DNA of 64,000 nucleotides from CAIVAT01 sp964473485. GTDB lineage: Bacteria > Bacteroidota > Bacteroidia > Bacteroidales > FEN-979. The DNA is taken from assembly GCA_964473485.1 (NCBI GenBank), contig CAYYPH010000001.1, forward strand, positions 62,001 through 126,000. The letters run 5' to 3'. Each line of letters begins with the position of its first letter. Within the stretch, counting starts at the first letter, position 1. The position numbers and the translations under genes are program-made. Below are positions 44,299 through 51,976 of this stretch, in pieces. The notes beneath the pieces are model-generated. The model did no database searches and had not been told where the DNA came from. It worked only from the letters and a program-made list of their open reading frames with translations.

Positions 44299-45327
44299 CT
44301 ATAAAAATCTTGCAATGATCCAACCGGTCAATCCCAGCGCTGCCAGCGACACCTGGATCGGCAGTGCGATCTTCATCTCTTTCTGCACCCCTGAAAGGGA
44401 GGTGAAGGTGGAGGAACCCGTGAAATTCATGGCCATAAAGGAGGAGAGGCCTGTTATCATTAAAAACCACGATACCGTCTCGAGCCATGTATCTCCCAGG
44501 CTGCCGGCAAGCGTTAGCAGGACAGCTGCCGCCAATCCGGTCACCACCCCCTTCGCTGAAAATGGCCTGAAGGGTATCCAGGGCAGCATGGCAGGGGCCA
44601 GCAAGCAACCGGCCAGGTACCCGGAATAGAGGTTGATGGATGATCTCGGTCCGTTCTGCAATGCGACGCTGAACGAGTAGCCGTGAGGGTTTAGCCCGGA
44701 TAAGAGGATAAAGGCCGCCGGCACCATCAGCAAATAATATTTGCCGTAAAAAATGTCAACCGGTATCAGCTTGACCCTCTCGGTAAACGGAAATTCAACT
44801 TTCCGCATGGCGGCGGTAGCCCTGAGCCCGGCATCCAAAAACGCCCTGATATCGCATGCGCGCACCGGTCCATACACCACCCGGAAACCCGTCATCCTTG
44901 TTACTTCGTGGGCCGCGACGCCGGTGGCACTGAGCTGCGGAAGAATGAGGGTTTTATGGTCGACCAGTTCGGCCAGGCGGTGATGCCGCACCCGTTTCAC
45001 CACCTCTTTTGTGCTGAATGTTCCCTTGCCTGCGGCACACCAGACATTGATGCCGCGGGTCTCGATGACCAGGATCCAGCCATCAACGGTATCGAGGGCA
45101 CGCCTCAGGTGGTCGAAGCTAAGCTTGTAATTGGAGGTAACGAAAACCGGCGAATTGGCGCCGGGATTTCCGATGGCATAAATGCCTGGGGTCACGCGGT
45201 AATTCATTCGGCCTACCGACCACCGGGTCTTGATGGCCCCCCACCGGTCACGGATGGTCCATCGGGTATCAACCCGGGGTATTGAACCGACCCGGGTCTC
45301 CATCATGCCGTTGATGAACCCATTCAT
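44299..45327 (-). CDS. hgcA: HgcA corrinoid protein of mercury methylation
   Basis: A 342-residue protein: an N-terminal corrinoid domain with the diagnostic cap-helix motif NVWCAAGK (residues 94-101, Cys97 is the lower cobalt ligand), preceded by YKLSFDHLRRALDTVDGWIL, and a C-terminal region (~178-342) with five membrane helices. HgcA transfers a methyl group from methylcobalamin to Hg(II), making methylmercury, and is found only in mercury methylators. All key elements are present. Neighbours are metal(loid) genes, placing hgcAB in an apparent ArsR operon. Confidence 0.95.
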   Translation of the reverse strand: MNGFINGMMETRVGSIPRVDTRWTIRDRWGAIKTRWSVGRMNYRVTPGIYAIGNPGANSPVFVTSNYKLSFDHLRRALDTVDGWILVIETRGINVWCAAGKGTFSTKEVVKRVRHHRLAELVDHKTLILPQLSATGVAAHEVTRMTGFRVVYGPVRACDIRAFLDAGLRATAAMRKVEFPFTERVKLIPVDIFYGKYYLLMVPAAFILLSGLNPHGYSFSVALQNGPRSSINLYSGYLAGCLLAPAMLPWIPFRPFSAKGVVTGLAAAVLLTLAGSLGDTWLETVSWFLMITGLSSFMAMNFTGSSTFTSLSGVQKEMKIALPIQVSLAALGLTGWIIARFL

Positions 45328-45333
45328 GACCTT

Positions 45334-46035
45334 CTACAGTGTTACTAACAGGTAAAACCCAAATGCCACCAAGGCAACGCCTCCGGCGTATTTTACGATG
45401 ATTACGGCCTGCGAAAGTCGTTCCGGTATTTTTCCCAATCCCATCCCGATCCCCAGGACCATGGCGGTGAGAGGAAGTCCGAATCCAAGGGCGAAGCACA
45501 ACAGTATGAGAAATCCCCACAGTGCTGACCCATTGATGAACGAAGCAGCCAGGACGACCGGGAAGAACGGGTTGCAGCATGTATTGCAGGCCGCAGAAAG
45601 TCCCCCGACCGCAAAGCCGAAAAGAATGGCTGTAAACATGTTGCGATCGGAAACCTGGCCCGGTAAATTTACGCCGGGTAATTTGAACGGCACCAGGTCC
45701 ATCGTATACAGACCAAAAAAAATAGCGATTAGCCCGGCTGCGATTTTCCAGTAATTGCCCAGGGATGCCGAAATCCAGTTGCCGGCATAGCCGAAAAGTG
45801 CTCCAACAAGGGCCATGGCGAGGATCGTTCCGAGAAGAAAGGATAACCCTTTCCACAGCACAATCCGGGTTTTTCCGCTCGCCTGGCTGGCCCCCGAATA
45901 GCCTGCAACCACCCCGATGATGGCGAAATTACAGGCACAGGTAAAGACACTGAGCGCCCCCAACAGGAATACGGCAGCCAGAACATAGAAAGAGGCATGT
46001 TCGTTGCTCAATGCCTGGTGTATCCACTGGTTCAT
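45334..46035 (-). CDS. CcdA/DsbD-like membrane thiol-redox protein
   Basis: A 233-residue protein with six membrane helices of the CcdA/DsbD type. Cys are in helix 1 (SVFTCACNF) and helix 4 (SAACNTCCNPFFP), where the family's redox pair lies, but with extra Cys. ATG 46035 is the start, since the upstream frame overlaps the next gene. It would carry electrons across the membrane to thiol partners, perhaps the Cys-rich peptide 7 bp upstream, or export an arsenical like ArsG. It is 6 bp before hgcA. Confidence 0.75.
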   Translation of the reverse strand: MNQWIHQALSNEHASFYVLAAVFLLGALSVFTCACNFAIIGVVAGYSGASQASGKTRIVLWKGLSFLLGTILAMALVGALFGYAGNWISASLGNYWKIAAGLIAIFFGLYTMDLVPFKLPGVNLPGQVSDRNMFTAILFGFAVGGLSAACNTCCNPFFPVVLAASFINGSALWGFLILLCFALGFGLPLTAMVLGIGMGLGKIPERLSQAVIIVKYAGGVALVAFGFYLLVTL

Positions 46036-46042
46036 AACCGGG

Positions 46043-46336
46043 CTATTTGGGGCAGCAGGATGAACTTTTTGCCGTATCGCAACACGATCCCGATCGCGAA
46101 GAATCCGACCAGGAGGGAGCGTTCGGATCATTCACCACCTGGTTGGGTGCGGCCGGTACCTGCGGGTCGGTAAAAAACAGCTTTGCTGCAATGATCACTG
46201 CAGCTGCAAGCATAACGACCGTGAAAATGACCTTCGGCCACCAGCTCTTCCGTTTGGGTGGGCAGCAATCGCCTTCACATCCGCAATCGCGTGCACCAGT
46301 ACCTGGTGTTTCCGGCTGTTTGATTCGATCATCCAT
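46043..46336 (-). CDS. Cys-rich single-pass membrane protein
   Basis: A 97-residue protein with one membrane helix (VIFTVVMLAAAVIIAAKLFF), a cytoplasmic Cys cluster before it (DCGCEGDCC) and a Ser/Cys-rich tail after it (GSCCDTAKSSSCC). Nine Cys, mostly in pairs, suggest a soft-metal relay for Hg(II) or As(III) across the membrane. It may be analogous to the small Cys-rich proteins of arsenic operons (ArsE-like), but I recognise no exact family. Confidence 0.65.
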   Translation of the reverse strand: MDDRIKQPETPGTGARDCGCEGDCCPPKRKSWWPKVIFTVVMLAAAVIIAAKLFFTDPQVPAAPNQVVNDPNAPSWSDSSRSGSCCDTAKSSSCCPK

Positions 46337-46355
46337 CCTGCCTGTTTTGGGAATG

Positions 46356-47588
46356 TTAATTCTTGTGTGCGGATACGGTTATGCTGAAGATACCGGTCCC
46401 CCCGTTTCTAAACTCATTTAACTCCTCTTCAGAAAGATAATTTTTCAGGATATCATCAGGAATGCTGATGGCCTTTTGCTTGTGAATGGTCACATGGGAG
46501 AATCCTGACTTTTCAATGATTCCAAGGTAATGCTCCATCTGCAGCGCGCCGGAAACACAGCCAGCATACATTTCAGCATCATGCCTGAGTTTTAACGGAA
46601 GAATCCCTTTAATCACCACATCCGAAACACAGAAATGACCACCCTCCTTCAACACGCGAAACATTTCTGAAAATGCCCGTTCTTTGTCCGGAACCAGGTT
46701 TAGCACGCAATTGGAGACAATAACATCGAACTTGTTATCGGGTATCGGCATATCTTCAATATCACCCTTTATAAAGTCAACATTCCTGTAACCCATCTTT
46801 TCGTTGTTGGCCCGCGCTTTACCGATCATTTCATCCGTGAAATCCAATCCGCTTACATGTCCCGTTTCACCCACAAGAGCCCTGGCGACAAAACAATCAT
46901 TGCCAGCCCCGCTACCGAGGTCAAGCACATGGTCTCCCTCTTTGATACCGGCGAAATCGGTTGGGATTCCGCAACCAAGACCCAGATCGGCATCGGGATT
47001 ATAGCCCTTGTTTTGCGAATAATCTTCGCTGAAAATGGTGTAATCCACATCGCTGCAGCAGGAGGTCGTTCCACAGCATGAGGACTGGTTCAGCGTTTTG
47101 CTCTGATTTGCAATGGTGCCATATTTCTCCTTTACAATCTCCTTAAGATGGATCGCTTCAAGATCCGTTTCAGCTTTGATTTTATCGGTGTAAAGGGCAA
47201 GGAAACCAGCCTTGATTTCATCGCGAACCCTCCGGTAAACTGGCATAATCTCGTCAATGGTTCCAACAGCATCAGCCGGATCGTCGAAACCGATGTGAAG
47301 CCGGTTTTTCACGTTTCCGGTAAAGGCAGGACAAACCTCTTTGGCCCCTCCGCAAACAGTGATTACATAATCGAAGGGATCGGCAACAAAGAGGTCGACT
47401 TTTTTAGGCTTATTCATGGAGATGTCGATGCCCACCTCATTCATGGCCGCCACTGCATTCGGGTTGGCATGCGGGGCAGGATGGGTTCCGGCCGAAAAGA
47501 CCTCCAGCCTGGAATCGAACGATTTCAGGAATCCTTCCGCCATCTGGCTACGGCAGGAGTTTCCGGTGCAAAGGATAAGAATACGCAT
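46356..47588 (-). CDS. arsenate reductase-arsenite methyltransferase fusion (ArsC-ArsM)
   Basis: A 410-residue fusion. Residues 1-135 are a thioredoxin-coupled, low-molecular-weight-phosphatase-type ArsC: C7-x5-R13 loop (CTGNSCRS) and the redox Cys pair C79 and C86 (ITVCGGAKEVC). Residues ~165-410 are ArsM: a Cys-rich linker (SSCCGTTSCC), C206 (LGLGCGIP), SAM motif VLDLGSGAGND, C294 (SNCVLNL) and C344 (AGCVSGAL), the three arsenic-binding Cys. It would reduce As(V) and methylate the resulting As(III). Follows arsR after 63 bp. Confidence 0.9.
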   Translation of the reverse strand: MRILILCTGNSCRSQMAEGFLKSFDSRLEVFSAGTHPAPHANPNAVAAMNEVGIDISMNKPKKVDLFVADPFDYVITVCGGAKEVCPAFTGNVKNRLHIGFDDPADAVGTIDEIMPVYRRVRDEIKAGFLALYTDKIKAETDLEAIHLKEIVKEKYGTIANQSKTLNQSSCCGTTSCCSDVDYTIFSEDYSQNKGYNPDADLGLGCGIPTDFAGIKEGDHVLDLGSGAGNDCFVARALVGETGHVSGLDFTDEMIGKARANNEKMGYRNVDFIKGDIEDMPIPDNKFDVIVSNCVLNLVPDKERAFSEMFRVLKEGGHFCVSDVVIKGILPLKLRHDAEMYAGCVSGALQMEHYLGIIEKSGFSHVTIHKQKAISIPDDILKNYLSEEELNEFRNGGTGIFSITVSAHKN

Positions 47589-47651
47589 TCAATTTGAAGA
47601 TTTGAAGATTTGAATATTTGATGATGATAGTATAATTGAAAGTGTCGTTTT

Positions 47652-47999
47652 TTAAAATCCATATGATTTACAGTGGGGTTCTTCTGTAATGGCGATTTCA
47701 TCGAGAAACGATGAAATGACAGTCATCATTTCCTTTATTCTTCCCGGGTTCAGGCAGTAGTTGACCTTGACGCCATCAACGGTTCCCTGAATAAGACCTG
47801 CTTCCTTCAGTTCGGTCAGGTGCTGTTTAACCGTTGTCCGGCTTAAGGGCAATTCGTTGGAAATATCACCCGTAATGCAAACCCTGCTCCCGGCAAGGTA
47901 TCGAAGAATTGCAAGCCTGGCAGGATGGGCCAGCGCCTTGAACAGCACTGCGGTAGTATTTAATTGTTGATCAAACAGTTCGGTTTTTGAGGTAGCCAT
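47652..47999 (-). CDS. arsR: ArsR/SmtB family repressor of the hgcAB-ars operon
   Basis: A 115-residue winged-helix repressor (FKALAHPARLAILRYLAG, NELPLSRTTVKQHLTELKEAGLIQG). Cys at RVCITG near the recognition region and C-terminal PHCKSYGF are candidate As/Hg ligands. MATSK at 47999 is the start because the upstream codons overlap the operator DNA. Two operator copies lie at 48013-48059, and the following genes are arsCM through acr3. Confidence 0.88.
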   Translation of the reverse strand: MATSKTELFDQQLNTTAVLFKALAHPARLAILRYLAGSRVCITGDISNELPLSRTTVKQHLTELKEAGLIQGTVDGVKVNYCLNPGRIKEMMTVISSFLDEIAITEEPHCKSYGF

Positions 48000-48012
48000 T
48001 CGATGAATTTTA

Positions 48013-48059
48013 TGACGCAAAAATACGACATATTTTTAATATGACGCATAAATACGTCA
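48013..48059 (-). promoter_or_regulatory. double ArsR operator and -7 box
   Basis: TGACGCATAAATACGTCA (48042-48059) is an inverted repeat with arms TGACG and CGTCA; TGACGCAAAAATACGACA (48013-48030) is a close copy with one changed base in an arm. The latter contains CAAAAATA (48018-48025), the minus-strand -7 box, 18 bp before arsR. A bound repressor would cover the promoter. Confidence 0.75.
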
Positions 48060-48066
48060 CATTTTT

Positions 48067-48516
48067 TTATTCGCCGCATCCACACCCCCTGAAAGTTTTA
48101 CCGGAATAGGAATCCGGGTCCAGGTTGCTGATGGCCTTAACGATTTCGCCTGCTACCTCGTCCACCATCTGAAAATGCTCCTTCTTCAAATCCTTGTTCC
48201 TGACAATCCGGGCGTTGAGGGCGTTTTCATTCCCGATGATCTTCGACACGTCAATGGAACCGCTGACTCTTCCACTGTATTTTTCCGTACTTCTTTTTGC
48301 ACAGAGTTTATCGCAACCATCCACCGAAATGGTCGGAAATACGCTGGCAAAATTCCGTTCTTCTGTACCGCCTGCATTGTACAGTGGAAGACAAAGGGTA
48401 ACGGTATCCACCATTTTCATCTCTTCAAGAACCTTCCGGGTGGCCAGCCTTGAAATAGTGCCACCGAGGCACTCTTCCCCGCTGCAGGATAATATACCGA
48501 CTTTCAATACTGCCAT
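48067..48516 (-). CDS. DGC-domain putative zinc-binding protein, third in row
   Basis: A 149-residue protein with the DGC-domain signature: early SCSGEECLGGTISRLATRKV, the DGC motif (ISVDGCDKLCAKR) and a terminal Cys group (FRGCGCGE). Its family is annotated as metal-binding with no proven activity and often lies near arsenic and thioredoxin genes. Last gene of the unit that starts at 51812; 12 bp after the next DGC gene. Confidence 0.82.
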   Translation of the reverse strand: MAVLKVGILSCSGEECLGGTISRLATRKVLEEMKMVDTVTLCLPLYNAGGTEERNFASVFPTISVDGCDKLCAKRSTEKYSGRVSGSIDVSKIIGNENALNARIVRNKDLKKEHFQMVDEVAGEIVKAISNLDPDSYSGKTFRGCGCGE

Positions 48517-48528
48517 GGTTTCGTTTCT

Positions 48529-48921
48529 TTAAATGATTTCATGAATGCGTTTTTCGATCTTAGCGGCAATCTCATCGACGACCAGGTAACCGTCGTCTTC
48601 GAGTTCCGTAGGTGACCCGAATTTTTTGCCCTTGTGGTCCCTGACCGTGTCGAGTACTTTTACCTCCTCCACGACGACCCCACCTGCCAGGGATACGTTC
48701 TTGGATGCGCACATCTTAGGGCAGCCGTCAACGGTGATGCAGGAGGAGCCCCGCATTTTTTCTTTCACCTCTTCGTCGCCAGTCACGATGTATGCCAGGC
48801 ACACAGCCTCGGCTTTTTCGGGGCACAGCTCAAGGACGGTTTTCAAGGCGGCCTCGCGTGCCACCAACCCAAACACTTTGCCGATACCGCTGCATGGAAC
48901 CACTTTCACTTTATCTGACAT
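48529..48921 (-). CDS. DGC-domain putative zinc-binding protein, second in row
   Basis: A 130-residue relative of the previous gene, with PCSGIGKVFGLVAREA at the start and VDGCPKMCASKNV in the middle. It lacks the extra N-terminal Cys and the terminal Cys group. Its start overlaps the stop of the DGC-lipoyl fusion gene by 11 bp. Confidence 0.82.
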   Translation of the reverse strand: MSDKVKVVPCSGIGKVFGLVAREAALKTVLELCPEKAEAVCLAYIVTGDEEVKEKMRGSSCITVDGCPKMCASKNVSLAGGVVVEEVKVLDTVRDHKGKKFGSPTELEDDGYLVVDEIAAKIEKRIHEII

Positions 48922-49771
48922 TTGCGTCCTCCACCTTCTTTTTTGTTATTGCAAGATATTCTTCAAAACCGATCAGGAACTCCTTGTCACCTTCAGGATC
49001 AGTGAGTTCAAGTTCGGCCACCCATCCAAGCTCATACGGGTTCTCATTAATGAGCTCGGGATTTGCCGCAAGTTTGTCGTTGATCGCAACGACCTTGCCG
49101 CCAAAAGGGGAAACGAGCTCAAAAACAGCTTTGGAAGATTCGATCGAACCCAATTCGCCGAACTGATCAATTTCATCACCGGTTTCGGGCGGATAAAAAT
49201 ACAGGATGTCCGACAGGTTCTGCTGTACATAATCGGTAACGCCGATTCGCGCCCGGTTTCCGTTTACCCATGCCCAGCAGTCATTTTCGTTAAAGTACAC
49301 CTCCGCGTTTTTTGGAATCCTGAAGATGAATTTGCCGTTTTGAAAGGTTTCATAATCGAAATCATAGGATGCCGTTGTATGTTCGGATGACGGCTTTGCT
49401 TGCTCGTCGATCCTGCTCAGCGCTTCAAACAATGTGTCGATAACGATCCTTTCGTTGGCTGTGATCCTGAGGTCATCACGCAACCCGATGTGCAGGGTTT
49501 TGGCCTCATCAGCGACAATGATCCGCCGGGCGATCTTCAGGTTTTTTTCTGCAGCGAGCTTGCTCGCACAGCGGGTCTGGCATCCGTCAATGACCAGCAG
49601 CAGCCGCTCAGCAGCGAGCCTGTTGTACTTTGCTTCAGAAACGCGGTAAAAAACAGGACAAATGATCTCCGAATCCCCTTGCTCATGTAAACGGAGTGCA
49701 AGTTCCCGGGTGACCAGGCCTGCGCATTTATCAAGCCCGTTACAGGGCAGGATGACATATTTCTCAGCCAT
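48911..49771 (-). CDS. fusion of a DGC domain to a lipoyl GcvH-like domain
   Basis: A 286-residue protein. Residues 1-115 are a DGC domain (LPCNGLDKCAGLVTREL, VIDGCQTRCASK). Residues ~145-286 are a glycine-cleavage-H-type lipoyl domain with the lipoylation Lys at 214 (LGSIESSKAVFELVSPFGG), DCWAWVNGN and IGVTDYVQQNLSDI elements. Glycine cleavage genes are absent here, so the lipoyl arm probably serves another redox or carrier reaction, as lipoate-binding proteins do in sulfur oxidation. ATG 49771 removes a doubtful N-terminal extension. Overlaps the ferredoxin gene by 8 bp. Confidence 0.85.
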   Translation of the reverse strand: MAEKYVILPCNGLDKCAGLVTRELALRLHEQGDSEIICPVFYRVSEAKYNRLAAERLLLVIDGCQTRCASKLAAEKNLKIARRIIVADEAKTLHIGLRDDLRITANERIVIDTLFEALSRIDEQAKPSSEHTTASYDFDYETFQNGKFIFRIPKNAEVYFNENDCWAWVNGNRARIGVTDYVQQNLSDILYFYPPETGDEIDQFGELGSIESSKAVFELVSPFGGKVVAINDKLAANPELINENPYELGWVAELELTDPEGDKEFLIGFEEYLAITKKKVEDANVR

Positions 49772-50057
49772 GACCTTCCATCTCCTTTCGAATTTCCTTG
49801 ATTCGCTGCGTCGTGGCATTCTTGTCGGGAAATGACAGCGCATCCGGGCCGCAGGTCTTTGAACAGGCCCTGCAGAATACCACGCAGTTGTCCGGGTTTT
49901 TTACCACCAGCTTGATCTCTTCGTTTTCCCTGACTTCGAATACCCTGTGAGGGCAGAATTTAACACACTCCATGCAGTAATCGCATTTTGTGTAATCGAT
50001 GTCCGGTTTCCAGTCGATGAGACTGCGCTCGACTCCCATGAATGTGGTTCCGCTCAT
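49764..50057 (-). CDS. two-cluster 4Fe-4S ferredoxin
   Basis: A 97-residue ferredoxin with two Cys motifs (CDYCMECVKFCPHRVF and CVVFCRACSKTCGPDALSF). The second motif has an unusual first spacing (CxxxCxxCxxxC). Likely passes electrons between the HdrA-like protein (4-bp overlap) and the DGC/lipoyl fusion. Confidence 0.85.
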   Translation of the reverse strand: MSGTTFMGVERSLIDWKPDIDYTKCDYCMECVKFCPHRVFEVRENEEIKLVVKNPDNCVVFCRACSKTCGPDALSFPDKNATTQRIKEIRKEMEGHG

Positions 50058-50428
50058 AGCACCCCCTCCAGTTTTTTGAGGGCCTGGCTGACCTTTTCAA
50101 CGGCCTGGTCGGTGGTCATGTCGCGGACGTCAATGGGTACCAGGTCCTTGGTCACATCCAGCCCGGAGGCCGTGAATGCATCCCTGAAGAGCTTGTTTTG
50201 CATGTTGGGCGCACATCCGCCGATCACAACTTTCCGGTGCGATTTCAGGAAATCCATCAAAAACCGGTCGCCGTCCTCCTCGCAAAGCTGGGGATGGATG
50301 AACCCGTATTCCACGGGCAGCTCGATCCTGACACGGTTAATGAAGTCCCAGATGTCCATTTGAGAAAACCCGGGGCATTTGCCGGTGCAAACGCACATGA
50401 TAAATCCTGGTTTATTCTGCTCACTCAT
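50054..50428 (-). CDS. minimal HdrA-like protein (N-terminal domain only)
   Basis: A 124-residue protein resembling the N-terminal domain of heterodisulfide reductase subunit A: MCVCTGKCPGF Cys group, PQLCEEDG, the VVIGGCAPNMQNKLFRDAFTA element (compare vvaaCsPr.he.lFr of HdrA) and VPIDVRDMTTDQA. The FAD domain and ferredoxin domain of HdrA are missing, but a ferredoxin is encoded next to it. It may bind an iron-sulfur cluster and serve as an electron hub. Confidence 0.7.
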   Translation of the reverse strand: MSEQNKPGFIMCVCTGKCPGFSQMDIWDFINRVRIELPVEYGFIHPQLCEEDGDRFLMDFLKSHRKVVIGGCAPNMQNKLFRDAFTASGLDVTKDLVPIDVRDMTTDQAVEKVSQALKKLEGVL

Positions 50429-50433
50429 GATCG

Positions 50434-51459
50434 TTATTGTTTGGTTTGTTGAATACTGTTATTTCCTTCGGTTTCTGTCTTTCCCGCACCTGACCTGCCG
50501 TGCCTGGCCTTTAAGGCTATGAAATCGATCTTCCGGGTCACTTTGAACGACACTGCATACCCGAACGACATCTGGAGGTCGTTGTAATATTTGTAGACAG
50601 GAATGTCGGCGTAGGCTGAAAGGTACCAGTTGCGAGGCAGGGATACAGTGACCTGCGGGGTGAAGAAAACGACCTCGTACCCCGAGGCGCTTACGGTTTC
50701 GTTGTTTTCACGCGAGGCCCTGGCCCGGTATTCATTCCTGAACTGCAGGTTCACGTTGAACCTTTTCCAGGCCTGGTAATTGAAATAAACGGCTGCAATC
50801 CAGAGGTCCCCGTACTTGTAATAGAAGTTCTCGGAATCGATCAGCTGCGAATATTCGTACGAGCCGTAGGCCGCCAGTGAAAGCTTTCTGCCGAATCCTT
50901 TGTAAACAAACACACTCCCGTTATATTTAAAACTTCCTGACGAGGGCTGCACCGTAATGGGAAGCTTGACGTAGTCGACTTCCTGGTCGAAAACCCCGAT
51001 TGGAAATTTCACCCCGATGGCCGGGGAAACTGAAAAACGGGCTTTGGCGTGGTGCCAGGCGTTGAATTTCAACTGCAGTGCCAGGTCACCCAGCCCGTTC
51101 CCCCGGTAGGTCTGCTGGTTGCTGGTTTCCTGCGTCTTGTTGATGAAGTATCCCAGGTCTGACTGGACCGTCATCCATCCGGTGATACCGTAGGCCAACT
51201 GCATCTCCATGTAGTTGCTGAAGGATCGCTGGGTGAAGGGGAGGTCGTTGTACCGCGCGTCGTTGTAATAGTACTGATGCGAGTTGTTGTACCGGTAAAG
51301 CAGGGAGGCGGTGAGTACCTTCGACTGCAGTGCGGGCTGTTCGGCATCGCTGATGAATGGATTGCCAGACGTGCAACACTGGGCATGCAGCGGATCATGC
51401 CCGGAAAGCAACAGCGCAGCGGGCATCAGAATGAAAAAGTATGACTTCAGGATGCTCAT
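50434..51459 (-). CDS. outer-membrane beta-barrel protein with N-terminal Cys pair
   Basis: A 341-residue protein with signal peptide (FFILMPAALLLSGHDPLHAQ), then QCCTSGNPF at the mature N-terminus and alternating strands of a barrel (MEMQLAYGITGWMTVQSDLGYF, VAVYFNYQAWKRFNVNLQF-like region, FGYAVSFKV). MSILK at 51459 is the start. The Cys pair at the mature end may bind a soft metal. 5 bp before the HdrA-like gene and so possibly part of the same transcript. Confidence 0.68.
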   Translation of the reverse strand: MSILKSYFFILMPAALLLSGHDPLHAQCCTSGNPFISDAEQPALQSKVLTASLLYRYNNSHQYYYNDARYNDLPFTQRSFSNYMEMQLAYGITGWMTVQSDLGYFINKTQETSNQQTYRGNGLGDLALQLKFNAWHHAKARFSVSPAIGVKFPIGVFDQEVDYVKLPITVQPSSGSFKYNGSVFVYKGFGRKLSLAAYGSYEYSQLIDSENFYYKYGDLWIAAVYFNYQAWKRFNVNLQFRNEYRARASRENNETVSASGYEVVFFTPQVTVSLPRNWYLSAYADIPVYKYYNDLQMSFGYAVSFKVTRKIDFIALKARHGRSGAGKTETEGNNSIQQTKQ

Positions 51460-51812
51460 GGCCAGAAATAGGATGTGACCCGGATCTTTATCGTATCGGA
51501 GACCTCGCCGGTGTCGTTGAACACACGGCAGGTAATGGTATTCATGCCAACACAACACTCTCCGGCGGCATATTTTACCGCCGGACCCGACCCTACGATG
51601 CTTCCATGATCGGCTTCCCAGCCGTACTGCAGGTTGCTGCCGGTGGCACTCACGGTGATCAGCGTGGTATCCCAGGCCTTCACCGGGTTCAGTGAGGCGC
51701 TCAGGCTCACGATGGTGATGTCGCCTGCGGGTTGTGACTGTTCATTTTTCTTACAGGAGAATGAAAGGACCAGTGATCCCAGAAATAGTATGATTATCAG
51801 GTTTTTATACAT
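51456..51812 (-). CDS. lipoprotein with Ig/PKD-like domain
   Basis: A 118-residue lipoprotein (signal IIILFLGSLVLSFSCKK) with a PKD-like fold (VSATGSNLQYGWEADHGSIVG, NTITCRVFNDTGEVSDTIKIRV) and an internal Cys pair (AAGECCVGM). Overlaps the barrel gene by 4 bp. It would sit in the outer membrane next to the barrel, and leads the seven-gene unit 51812-48067. Confidence 0.68.
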   Translation of the reverse strand: MYKNLIIILFLGSLVLSFSCKKNEQSQPAGDITIVSLSASLNPVKAWDTTLITVSATGSNLQYGWEADHGSIVGSGPAVKYAAGECCVGMNTITCRVFNDTGEVSDTIKIRVTSYFWP

Positions 51813-51976
51813 AGTGGGTCCATTACGGTTTAAAGCCAGATTGATCAACCAAATCGTTGTACGTCAGATACCCGGTATGTCGGAAGAACTCCTTACCTGC
51901 CTGATCAAGGAGAACCTGTGTCGGGATGGCGGCAATGCCAAAATATATCATGGATTGCTGTATGAACAATGAACCA

